DNA of 45,211 nt from Enhygromyxa salina (GTDB taxonomy: Bacteria > Myxococcota_A > Polyangia > Nannocystales > Nannocystaceae), in the NCBI RefSeq assembly GCF_002994635.1, contig NZ_PVNL01000026.1:1-45211 (forward strand), given 5' to 3'. Below, piece by piece: positions 26,161 through 39,148 of this stretch. The translations under genes and the position numbers were made by a program. Under the pieces are notes generated by a model. That model worked only from the letters and a program-made list of their open reading frames with translations. It had not been told where the DNA came from and ran no database searches. Positions within the stretch are counted from its first letter, which is position 1, and every line of letters begins with the position of its first letter.

Positions 26161-26654
26161 CTCTGTGGAGGTGGGAAGCCTGCAATCAAAAACAGCGTGT
26201 CACACTCCAGCGCAACGATGTGGGCGCTTCCGACGGTCCACGAAACCCAGTCGAGCGCGACCGTCCCCTCGGAAGTATCGAATATTTCGGTGCACCCGTC
26301 TTCGTCTAGCGGTTTCCAGCCCCACAGCACTCCCGCGGGCGCTCGAACACGAACGAGCATCTCCCTGGCGGTGAACTCTTCGGGGGCATCACGTCGGCCA
26401 TATGCATCGTCGGCATCCACGCCTTCGGTCTCACCGAAATTTTCCCAGTCGGGCTCCAACACGCCGTCGTCCGAACCACCGAAGTCTCCGTTGCCTTCGA
26501 CGACAGCGGGCCGCGGAGAAGCGTCCGTGTAGCCGAACTCTCCGGCAAGCCAGACCCACGTCACACAGACTCGGTGGTTCTCGGCCAGCGCTTGGCTTGG
26601 TAGCGCCAGCAGTGCGAGCCCGCAAGCGAGCACGACGGCATTATTCTTCGCCAT
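26154..26654 (-). CDS. N-terminal part of split zinc metalloprotease (locus 2)
   Basis: A 166-codon frame. A Sec signal peptide (MAKNNAVVLACGLALLALPSQ, probable cleavage after ALA) is followed by a domain that aligns with residues about 180-280 of the locus 1 protease. Shared elements are REMLVRVRAPAGVLWGWKPLDEDG versus KAMLVRVLDAGGAVRLGWGPLDATG, each preceded by an acidic stretch. It lacks both the lipobox and the PPC-like domain of the locus 1 protein. The frame ends at TAA 26154 just after a T5 run. Adding one T there would join it to the downstream frame and restore a DCR segment opposite the paralogue's DCE. It is therefore either a real disruption, a -1 frameshift product or a sequencing indel. 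Confidence 0.7.
   Translation of the reverse strand: MAKNNAVVLACGLALLALPSQALAENHRVCVTWVWLAGEFGYTDASPRPAVVEGNGDFGGSDDGVLEPDWENFGETEGVDADDAYGRRDAPEEFTAREMLVRVRAPAGVLWGWKPLDEDGCTEIFDTSEGTVALDWVSWTVGSAHIVALECDTLFLIAGFPPPQRC
26188..26192 (-). other. T5 run: likely frameshift site in the locus 2 protease
   Basis: The minus strand reads CTG TTT TTG ATT in the upstream frame. The -1 frame reads TTT GAT TGC AGG and remains open into the HEYGH frame. The five-base homopolymer in a high-GC genome is the natural place for the break. It is not a strict X-XXY-YYZ slippery heptamer. Confidence 0.6.
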
Positions 26655-27059
26655 TACCCATCGATATCACGAAATGGTCGTCGCAGGTAAACCGATGCTC
26701 CCGATCGCTAGCAGTGGGGATGTGTGAAAAATCGGCCCATTCTGGGCCAGTGAGCGAGTGCAGCGAGCGATGGACGGACTTCGGAGCCTACCTCGCGTGG
26801 GCATAGCAACTCGGCGTGCGCACCGAGAGTGCGCTCTCAACGCGACCCGTTCTGCCGACCCTTGACCAACTCAGCTTTGGGCACGCCTAGATGTTCGCGC
26901 AGGTTGGCGCGTGGGGCCAGCCGTCGGCTAGCGACCGCGTGCGGCTCGTCGGCCCTGTGCGTGGGGTATGTGTGGCCCCGTAGGAAGGGGCTCTGAACAC
27001 ACTTTCCCGTGTCCATGGGACGTACGACGTGCGGAAGGATTTTGCTACCGCGCGCCCCC
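26655..27059. other. Intergenic region, unassigned
   Basis: 405 nt without a convincing gene. Two hairpins stand out: GCGCAC/GTGCGC around 26818-26834 and GCCCC/GGGGC within about 26970-26990. A reading frame across 26837-27090 resembles no family I know. The stretch could be degraded mobile-element sequence, but no terminal repeats or transposase motif were seen. Confidence 0.4.
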
Positions 27060-28772
27060 TCACGGCGCGTCCGCGTACACCGTCCACCAACTATCAATGT
27101 ACGTCCCCTCGATCCCAAACACGACCTCGGCCTCACCACCACCGACAGGAACCCGCGCGATCGAGTCCATGCCGCCGCCACCACCCGGACCCGCGTGTCC
27201 CCGAACCCGCAGCAGGGCATGCTCACCACCCGCGCTCCAGCCTGCGCCGGTGATCTCGAGCCCATCGACGCTGAGCTCGGCGAGGACGTCTCCCCAGGGC
27301 TCGGCCGCATCGACGTCGACGACCGAGACGCGATAGTGGGGCTGAAGCTCGATGACGAGGAACCGACGCGACGCGCCCGGGGCCCAGTCGACGTAGTTGT
27401 GCTGGAGCGAGTCGATCTCGTACACGCGCGCGTCGAGGGGCTCGGGGCCGCTGTCGAGTACGGCGATGACGAGGGGTCCGGTGGACGGGGGCTCGGGCCG
27501 CAGCTCGTAGATGCTGGCGGCGGTCGCGTCGCGGTGGGTCGCGCTCCGGATCGCGTCGTCGTCGGCGAGCGGGACGGTCACGGGTGTCGCGGGCCCCGGC
27601 CCGTCAGGGCCGATCTCAATGTCGGCGAGGCCGCGATTCGGGATCGGGTCGCCGCCGGGCTCGACGGCGGGCGCGGCGTAGACAATTCGAACGTCGCCAT
27701 CACCGGTGATCCACTCGCCGTAGCCCTCGGCGACCTCCGGACCCACGAGCGGGACGGGCTCCGAAGCGACGACGCCCGCGAAGCCCATGTACAGCGACCC
27801 CGCGTCGTGGCGGTATACGGCCCAGTCTCGCGCGGCAGACCATCGGGCGTAGGTCGACGGGCCCTGGAAGGGGTAGACCGTGGGCCCGGCGTCGAGGTTG
27901 TCCGGATCGAAGATGAGCAGCTCGGTGCTGCCGTCGTCGTCGAGGTCGAGGCTCACGCCGAGCTTGTCGGCGTCGAGGAACAGACCCTCGCCCGACGTAC
28001 CGACGGCGAGGATCTCGACGGGGCCAGGGCTGCCTTCGATCGTGGCCACCCGAAGCTCCACTTGATCATTGAAGCGCACCAGCCAGGCCGCCAGCTCGCC
28101 GGTCGGCGCGAGCACGCTCTCGGGCAGTCGCTGCGTCTCGTAGCAAGTATCGAGCTCGGGCTGGAGCTCCACCGAGGCCACGGGTTGACGGACGTCGTCG
28201 TAGCCGACCCACAACAGCGAGCAGGACACGGGCTCCTCGGGGACGAGCTCGAAGTTCGACGAGAGCTGGATCAACGCCGCGCTCCCATCATCCGCGAAGG
28301 CGAGGTTCTTGACACGCCCCAAGGCGCTGTCTGGCGCGAGCGGGGTAGCGACGAACTCCCCGTCATCCCAGCGCACGAGCTTCGCCTGTGAGTCCGCCTG
28401 CAGGACTTGGCCGTGGCCCTCGAACCACTTCGCGTAGCCGACCCAGTAGCCCGAACCGAGCTCCGTGACCAGCTCCGCTGTCGGGTCCGGCGCGTCGAAG
28501 TCGACGGCATAAATGTCGACCTGACTCGGTGGGGTGGGCGAGCTCGCGACAGGACGCTCGACGGCGACCAGGATCCGGGGCGGGCCCGCTGCGTCGCCGT
28601 CTCCGTCTTTTCCGGTCTCGCCGTCTGAGCTGTGGGTCTCGCTCGCGCTCCCATCGTCACCGCCAGAGCTCGCCACGCCCTCGGGACCGCAGGCCAGCGC
28701 AGCGACGAGGCACCCCCAACACCCATGACCCCCCGTCCACGATCCGCATTGGTAGACCCTACCTTTCTCCAA
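27060..28772 (-). CDS. TolB-like beta-propeller lipoprotein with altered 5' end
   Basis: Up to 570 residues, exported. Several blades follow the PD40/TolB pattern of hydrophobic-W/x-S/A/P-x-(D/G)-G (LAFADDGSAALIQ, LAPTGELAAWLV, WSAARDWAVYRH, WAPGASRRFLVIE, WSAGGEHALLRVR). A hydrophobic stretch GCLVAALACGPEG gives a lipobox-like ALAC, followed by a Ser/Gly/Asp/Thr/Glu linker. The 5' end is odd. The only in-frame start is TTG 28772, and the 10-15 residues before the hydrophobic stretch lack the positive charges of a signal peptide. The first codons coincide with the 3' end of a group II intron remnant (28752-28947). If that element were removed, an ATG at 28950-28948 would join in frame at CAA 28751. 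The normal start may therefore have been displaced by the insertion. Function is unknown. Confidence 0.65.
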   Translation of the reverse strand: MEKGRVYQCGSWTGGHGCWGCLVAALACGPEGVASSGGDDGSASETHSSDGETGKDGDGDAAGPPRILVAVERPVASSPTPPSQVDIYAVDFDAPDPTAELVTELGSGYWVGYAKWFEGHGQVLQADSQAKLVRWDDGEFVATPLAPDSALGRVKNLAFADDGSAALIQLSSNFELVPEEPVSCSLLWVGYDDVRQPVASVELQPELDTCYETQRLPESVLAPTGELAAWLVRFNDQVELRVATIEGSPGPVEILAVGTSGEGLFLDADKLGVSLDLDDDGSTELLIFDPDNLDAGPTVYPFQGPSTYARWSAARDWAVYRHDAGSLYMGFAGVVASEPVPLVGPEVAEGYGEWITGDGDVRIVYAAPAVEPGGDPIPNRGLADIEIGPDGPGPATPVTVPLADDDAIRSATHRDATAASIYELRPEPPSTGPLVIAVLDSGPEPLDARVYEIDSLQHNYVDWAPGASRRFLVIELQPHYRVSVVDVDAAEPWGDVLAELSVDGLEITGAGWSAGGEHALLRVRGHAGPGGGGGMDSIARVPVGGGEAEVVFGIEGTYIDSWWTVYADAP

Positions 28773-28947
28773 CAGAAAAATGTGGGATGCCGGTAGGGCC
28801 CCCGTTCAAACCGTGCGTGCGATTTTCCCGCACACGGCTTACCAGTGGCCTCTCCGAGACGGGACTCGAACCCGCTGGAGCGGTGCAGCGTGAACGACAA
28901 ACTCGCCTGGCTTTCGCCAGCCGCGCTCCCCGTTCGTCAGGACGCAC
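28752..28947 (-). mobile_element. Short group II intron-like remnant (no reverse transcriptase)
   Basis: On the minus strand, GTGCG at 28947-28943 matches the 5' end consensus of bacterial group II introns. A GAAA-capped hairpin (28920-28907) follows, then domain V (28840-28808), then a CCCTACC/GGTAGGG stem resembling domain VI, ending in CTAC at 28752 (consensus AY). Only 196 nt lie between the ends, so most of domains I-IV and the reverse transcriptase are missing. Domain V is the secure part; the exact ends are inferred. The element lies at the 5' end of the propeller lipoprotein gene. Confidence 0.5.
28808..28840 (-). ncRNA. Group II intron domain V
   Basis: A 33-nt hairpin on the minus strand with the AGC catalytic triad in the lower stem, a 7-bp lower helix, the two-nucleotide bulge (CG) and a GAAA-containing loop, in the same order as the 34-nt consensus. 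All lower-stem positions pair, counting one G-U. The distal helix is one pair shorter than usual. Confidence 0.75.
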
Positions 28948-29054
28948 CATCGCCCCAATCTAGCAGGTGCTGCGGTCGGCGCAGCGCCAAGGTCTGTGGG
29001 CTCATGATTCGCGCGTGAGTGACAGCGCGGTCGAGGGCGTGCGATCGTCCCCGC

Positions 29055-30386
29055 GTGAGCGAGGCCAGCGAGCTCGATCGAGACTTCGACCTCATCATCG
29101 TCGGAGGTCGGCCCGCGGGAGCCAGCCTGGCCGCGCGCCTCGGCAGCCAGGGCCTGCGCGTGCTTGTCCTCGACAAGGCGAGCTTCCCCAGCCGCCCGCC
29201 CGTGTCCGCGCCCTTCGTGCTGCCGCACACGATGGCGCTGCTCGACGAGCTCGAGCTCGACGAGGCCGAGTACGCCGCCGACGCGCCCCGCATGCACGAG
29301 TTCGTGCTCGAGTTCGCCGGCTACTTTCGGGCCTGGATCGGCTTTGAGCCGCTCGCGGGCCGCGACTACGTCTACGCGGTCGACCGGGCTCGCTTCGATC
29401 ACTGCTTGTGGCGAAAGCTCGACCGGGTCCCCGGGGTCACGGCGATCGAGCGGGCCCGCGTGACCGAGCTGATCCGCGAGGCCGATCGCGTGGTCGGGGT
29501 TCGGGTCGCGCTGGCCGACCAGGACCAACCCCGCAGCGTCCGCGCCCGCGCCGTGATCGGTGCCGACGGCCGCCACAGCCTGGTCGCCCGCAGCGTCGAC
29601 GCCAAGGTCACCGCCGAGCGCCGCGACGTCGACACGACCATCTACTACGCGCACTGGGACGACGTCGCGCCTTACCAGGACGGCCCGACCGTGGCCCACA
29701 TCCACACGTCCTGCGATGGGTTCTCGTTCGTGTTCATGCCCAGCGCCGACGGCCAGGTCATGGTCCTGGCCCAGGGCCGCAGCGACTACTGGGACGCGCT
29801 CGACGGCTCCCCCGAGCAGATCTACGACCGGCTGCTCCGCGCGCGACCGTCGGTCTGGCGCCGGCTCGCGGGCGCCCGCCGGGCCAGTGAGCTCAGCGGC
29901 ATGAAGCGGGTCGGCAACTTGTTTCGAGCCCCGGCCGGCCCGGGCTGGGCGCTGGTCGGCGACGCCTACCACCAAAAGGACTCGCTCGACGCCCAGGGGA
30001 TTTACGACGCCCTGCTCGGGGCCAAGCTCCTGGCCGCGGAGCTACGCCGCTGGCACGCGGGGGACCAGAGCTGGGACCAGGCGATCGCCAGCTACGGCGC
30101 GGCTGCCCACGCCGCGCTCGCGCCGATGTTCGAGGCGACCATGGATCGGGTCAAGCGCGAGGTCTACGACGAGCCGCCGCCGTTCGTGGCCAAGACGATC
30201 CTGCGCTGGGTGCTGACCCACCCCGACTACGCCCAGCGCTTCGGCGAGCTGGTCACGCGCCGCCGGGAACCCGAGGGCTTCCTGACGCCGGGGGTGTTGC
30301 TGGGTCTGGCGGCCAAGGGCGCGGCGAGTCGCCTGCGCGCGAGGGCCCGGGGTGGGATCGACCGCACCGATCCACTATCAGCATGA
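29055..30386 (+). CDS. FAD-dependent oxidoreductase (geranylgeranyl reductase/halogenase-like)
   Basis: A 443-residue flavoprotein monooxygenase-type enzyme. The N-terminal motif DLIIVGGRPAGASLAARLGSQG with a following VLVLDK is the FAD dinucleotide site. A mid-domain AVIGADGRHSLVARS gives the (D/G)G motif, and GWALVGDAYHQKDSLDAQGIYDALLGAKLLA is the second FAD motif (GD). The GGRPAG form is typical of the geranylgeranyl reductase and tryptophan-halogenase branches, but no Lys or WxWxIP halogenase signature was seen, so a reductase or hydroxylase is more likely. The substrate is unknown. The frame opens at GTG 29019; GTG 29055 is preferred because it sits closer to the FAD motif. Neither start has a clear ribosome site. 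It is divergent from the propeller lipoprotein and intron remnant, and convergent with carB. Confidence 0.8.
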   Translation: MSEASELDRDFDLIIVGGRPAGASLAARLGSQGLRVLVLDKASFPSRPPVSAPFVLPHTMALLDELELDEAEYAADAPRMHEFVLEFAGYFRAWIGFEPLAGRDYVYAVDRARFDHCLWRKLDRVPGVTAIERARVTELIREADRVVGVRVALADQDQPRSVRARAVIGADGRHSLVARSVDAKVTAERRDVDTTIYYAHWDDVAPYQDGPTVAHIHTSCDGFSFVFMPSADGQVMVLAQGRSDYWDALDGSPEQIYDRLLRARPSVWRRLAGARRASELSGMKRVGNLFRAPAGPGWALVGDAYHQKDSLDAQGIYDALLGAKLLAAELRRWHAGDQSWDQAIASYGAAAHAALAPMFEATMDRVKREVYDEPPPFVAKTILRWVLTHPDYAQRFGELVTRRREPEGFLTPGVLLGLAAKGAASRLRARARGGIDRTDPLSA

Positions 30387-30414
30387 GCTGTGAGCAGGAG
30401 GCCGTGAATGGAGC

Positions 30415-33705
<3,291 letters not shown>

Positions 33706-33796
33706 GGCGGGGTGCTCCGGCGCGCTACTTACCCGCTCGGGGGAGGCCGCGCAACGATGCGGCCTCGCGCTGGCGACGCGGACGACGGGGCGGCGC

Positions 33797-36751
<2,955 letters not shown>

Positions 36752-36903
36752 GACCCCAGCTCTACCATGCCCGATCTCGCTCGGATCAGCCTTGGATCAG
36801 GCTCGATCGCGCCCCAGTTCGACCAGGCAATTCGCCCCCGACCACTGATAGGTTGCAACACGAGCCGAGAATACAGTAGAGACCTTTCTCGAGACTGAAC
36901 ATC

Positions 36904-37641
36904 ATGCATCGAACTTTGCCAAGCCTGCTGTTGATCACTTCCCTGGTGTGCGCCTGCTCCTCGGAGCCGGCCGAGCAAGCCGACTCCGCCAAGCAAGCTG
37001 AGCCCGCCAAGCAAGTCGAGCCCGCCGAGCAGGCGGAGCCGCCAACACCCGAGCCCGCGCCAACACCCGCGCCCGAGCCAACACCCGCGCCCGAGCCGCC
37101 CGAGCCTGCGATCTCGACCGGTGACTGCGACGAGCAGCAAGCACAGATCTCCAAGCAGGCCGACGAGCGCGCCACCCCGTGGAACATCCTCGCCCACCTC
37201 GAGGCCAACTTCCCCGACATGAAGGTCTCGTGGCTGATGAAAGAGGCCCCGTTCCAGACCTATGTGGTCGACACCAACGCGACGAACTTTGGTCGGTGTA
37301 GCGACGCTGGCTGCTATCTGTTCGCGGCGCCGACCTCGGTGATCGAAGCGGCGGTCGAGAAGGCGGTGACCGGCGAGACCCACGACGCGGCGGTGCTCGG
37401 CGAAGCGCTCGGGCTGCCGGCCCAGAATTTCGAGGGTCCGCTGCGCATGATGACGCTCGACCTCACCGCCTCCAAGTCGTGCGTGCGCCTGCCAGTCGAC
37501 GAGGATCCCGGCGTCTGGAAGTGCGAGAGCGACGCCGACAAAGACTGCTTCAAGTTCGGCGGCTACACTTCGGGCGGCGTGCCCGAGCTGATGGTCATCA
37601 ACGCCCCGGTCGCCCTCGCGACTGTCCGAGCGATCCAATGA
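36904..37641 (+). CDS. Lipoprotein with AEPAKQ / TPAPEP repeat linker
   Basis: A 245-residue exported lipoprotein. The signal peptide ends in LVCAC, with the anchor at one of two Cys (about 16 or 18). A repetitive linker of Glu-Pro-Ala-Lys-Gln units and then Pro-Ala-Pro-Glu units (about 20-70) spans the periplasm or surface layer. The mature domain (about 75-245) has six cysteines in spaced pairs and an alpha/beta look, with no enzyme motif I recognise. The stop overlaps the next gene's start in ATGA (37638-37641), so the two are co-translated. A function in the envelope is inferred only from export. Confidence 0.75.
   Translation: MHRTLPSLLLITSLVCACSSEPAEQADSAKQAEPAKQVEPAEQAEPPTPEPAPTPAPEPTPAPEPPEPAISTGDCDEQQAQISKQADERATPWNILAHLEANFPDMKVSWLMKEAPFQTYVVDTNATNFGRCSDAGCYLFAAPTSVIEAAVEKAVTGETHDAAVLGEALGLPAQNFEGPLRMMTLDLTASKSCVRLPVDEDPGVWKCESDADKDCFKFGGYTSGGVPELMVINAPVALATVRAIQ
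37060..37095. repeat. 18-bp tandem repeat in lipoprotein linker
   Basis: Two identical copies of CCAACACCCGCGCCCGAG encode Pro-Thr-Pro-Ala-Pro-Glu units. Expansion or contraction of this array would change linker length. Confidence 0.7.
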
Positions 37642-37874
37642 CGGAACAGGTCATCTACCAGAGCCCGCTCATGTACCGGATCCTGCGCGACGGCGACGGA
37701 CTGGTGATCGAGGTCGTGGTCGGGGGCATCGCGATGTCCTCGGTGCGCGTGCGGCTGACCGAAGACGAGGCGCTGGCCTACGAGCGCGACGGCAGCCGCG
37801 CGAGCGACAAGCTCGCCAACGCGATCATGGCCTCGCCCCGGTTCGGCGGCCGCTCCTACCCCGGGAGCAGCTAG
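37638..37874 (+). CDS. Small protein of unknown function, coupled to lipoprotein
   Basis: A 78-residue soluble protein starting at ATG 37638, which overlaps the previous TGA in ATGA. It begins with a beta-rich segment (YRILRDGDGLVIEVVVGGIAMSSVRVRLTEDE) and ends with a helix (ALAYERDGSRASDKLANAIM). There is no signal peptide. The pattern of a hydrophobic beta-sheet followed by an acidic helix resembles small adaptor-like domains, but I recognise no family. The stop is part of a perfect palindrome shared with the opposing HEAT-like gene. Confidence 0.7.
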   Translation: MTEQVIYQSPLMYRILRDGDGLVIEVVVGGIAMSSVRVRLTEDEALAYERDGSRASDKLANAIMASPRFGGRSYPGSS

Positions 37875-37883
37875 CGCGCTAGC
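37870..37883. other. 14-bp perfect palindrome containing both convergent stop codons
   Basis: GCTAGCGCGCTAGC contains TAG of the plus gene (37872-37874) and TAG of the minus gene (37881-37879). The symmetry may be a coincidence of the two stops, or a compact hairpin that ends transcription from both sides. Confidence 0.5.
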
Positions 37884-38685
37884 GGCGGGTCAGCAGCTTG
37901 CCGTCGAAGCGGTGCTCGTCGCCGAGCTGCTGGCGGATCACCGCCGCGTGCTCCGACAGATCCCAGCCGAGATCCGCGAGCCCGTCGAAGATCCGCGAGC
38001 GCAGCCGGACCGAGTCTTCCTCGGGCTTGTCGAGCTGGCCCACGAGCGTGGCCTTGGCCTGCTCCTCGGCGTTGTCGATCAGCGCCTCGATGCAGAAGAA
38101 CCGGACCCCCTCGTCGGGATCTTCGAGGTACTTCATCAGGATCGGGCCCACGCGCGGGTCCTCGATCTCCTTGATGTGCGTCAACATCTGCAGCTTGGCG
38201 CTGGTGTCCCGCTCGTAGACCGGCGGATGGATCTCCAACAGCGAGTCGAGGATGTCCCACTCTTCGGTCTCGTTGGCGACGTCTTCGACGATGCGCAGCG
38301 CCCACGCGATGCCCTCGGCGTCCTTGCAGAACCGCTTGATCGGCTCGAGGATCGGCTTGCCGAGCGCCGAGAGCCGCTTGTACAGCCAGCCCTTCTCTTC
38401 CTCGTCGTCGATGCTCTTGCTCGCGTTCATCGTGAAGCGCATGAGCAGCGCGACGTAGGCCTCGATGCTCTGCTCCTCGAGTTCGTGACGCTCGGGCGAG
38501 CCCTCGGGGTGCTTTTGGCCCTTCTCCCAGGTCTGCGCGCCGATCTTGAACAGATCTTCCATCGCGCCGTAGCGATCCACGGACTGCGAGTACTGGTTGA
38601 CGACGCGCTTGATGAGCTTATCGATCCGGGTCTTGCCGCGCCCTTTGCCGCCCCCAGATCCGAACAACATTTCTTTGAGTCCCAC
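37879..38685 (-). CDS. HEAT-like repeat protein
   Basis: A 268-residue cytoplasmic helical protein. After a basic glycine-rich N-terminus (GSGGGKGRGKTR) the sequence is a series of antiparallel helical pairs resembling HEAT/armadillo repeats. Examples are RVGPILMKYLEDPDEGVRFFCIEALI, ATLVGQLDKPEEDSVRLRSRIFDGLADLGW and AWALRIVEDVANETEEW. Such folds act as protein-interaction scaffolds; no partner is evident. GTG 38685 is the start, with GAGG about 5 nt upstream, and it is preferred over the internal ATG at 38670. A 21-bp inverted repeat stands just before the ribosome site. It converges with the 37874 gene across 4 nt. Confidence 0.75.
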   Translation of the reverse strand: MGLKEMLFGSGGGKGRGKTRIDKLIKRVVNQYSQSVDRYGAMEDLFKIGAQTWEKGQKHPEGSPERHELEEQSIEAYVALLMRFTMNASKSIDDEEEKGWLYKRLSALGKPILEPIKRFCKDAEGIAWALRIVEDVANETEEWDILDSLLEIHPPVYERDTSAKLQMLTHIKEIEDPRVGPILMKYLEDPDEGVRFFCIEALIDNAEEQAKATLVGQLDKPEEDSVRLRSRIFDGLADLGWDLSEHAAVIRQQLGDEHRFDGKLLTRR

Positions 38686-38696
38686 GCGTGCCTCAC

Positions 38697-38717
38697 TTCG
38701 TGGATCGGATCCACGAA
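38697..38717. promoter_or_regulatory. Perfect 10-nt inverted repeat before the HEAT-like gene ribosome site
   Basis: Arms TTCGTGGATC (38697-38706) and GATCCACGAA (38708-38717) flank one base. On the minus strand the repeat ends two or three nt before the ribosome site of the HEAT-like gene. It could be an operator for a dimeric regulator or an mRNA hairpin that modulates translation. Confidence 0.55.
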
Positions 38718-38761
38718 TTTCCCGGGCTTTTACCTCGCAGTGCCGCGAGCGGCAAGCGGGC

Positions 38762-39130
38762 TCACGGGCCGTCTGTGCCCGTGTCCGTGCCTGTGTCTGT
38801 CTCGCTGCCCGTGTCCGTGCTGGTGTCCGTGCCCGTCTGTGTGTCAGATCCGGTCTCGTCGGTGGTACCCGGGCCGGTCGTGGTGCCGCCAGAGTTCCCG
38901 CCGAGCGCGCAACTGCCCCAGTTGCCCTCGTTCACCTTCACCTCGGAGCCGACCCGATGGCAGCAGTCGTCGGCCTCGCACGCGTAGTCCGGCGGACACT
39001 TGTCGTCGCCATCGAACTCGCACGAGAACAGCACGTCGTCGGACGGGGGCGCGAAGCAGCTCACAGCGACGCCAAGGCCAGAGCCCAGCAGCAGCACCAG
39101 CAGATAGCGCGAGAGTCGTGGTGTCGGCAT
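38762..39130 (-). CDS. Small Cys-rich lipoprotein with Thr/Asp/Gly repeat tail
   Basis: A 122-residue exported protein. ATG 39130 gives Arg-rich MPTPRLSRY, then a hydrophobic core and VAVSC as the lipid anchor. A short Cys-rich domain follows (CEFDGDDKCPPDYACEADDCCHR), then a tail of about 45 residues made of Thr/Asp/Gly/Ser/Glu dipeptide-like repeats, encoded by degenerate GT-rich hexamers at about 38770-38860. Here the low-complexity segment is C-terminal rather than directly behind the lipobox. No catalytic motif. It lies 18 nt after the membrane protein gene on the same strand, so the two probably form an operon. Confidence 0.7.
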   Translation of the reverse strand: MPTPRLSRYLLVLLLGSGLGVAVSCFAPPSDDVLFSCEFDGDDKCPPDYACEADDCCHRVGSEVKVNEGNWGSCALGGNSGGTTTGPGTTDETGSDTQTGTDTSTDTGSETDTGTDTGTDGP

Positions 39131-39148
39131 GGCGAGCAACCAAACAGA

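Noticed and set aside
26188..26192. Programmed -1 frameshift signal
   Set aside because: The heptamer does not fit X-XXY-YYZ and no strong downstream stem is obvious. An indel or gene decay is simpler, although it is kept as an open option in the findings.
28860..28880. GGGTTCGAGTCCC on the minus strand, like a tRNA T-arm
   Set aside because: A T-stem can be drawn, but no matching 5' acceptor strand, anticodon arm or D-arm is found upstream. The neighbouring domain V explains the context better.
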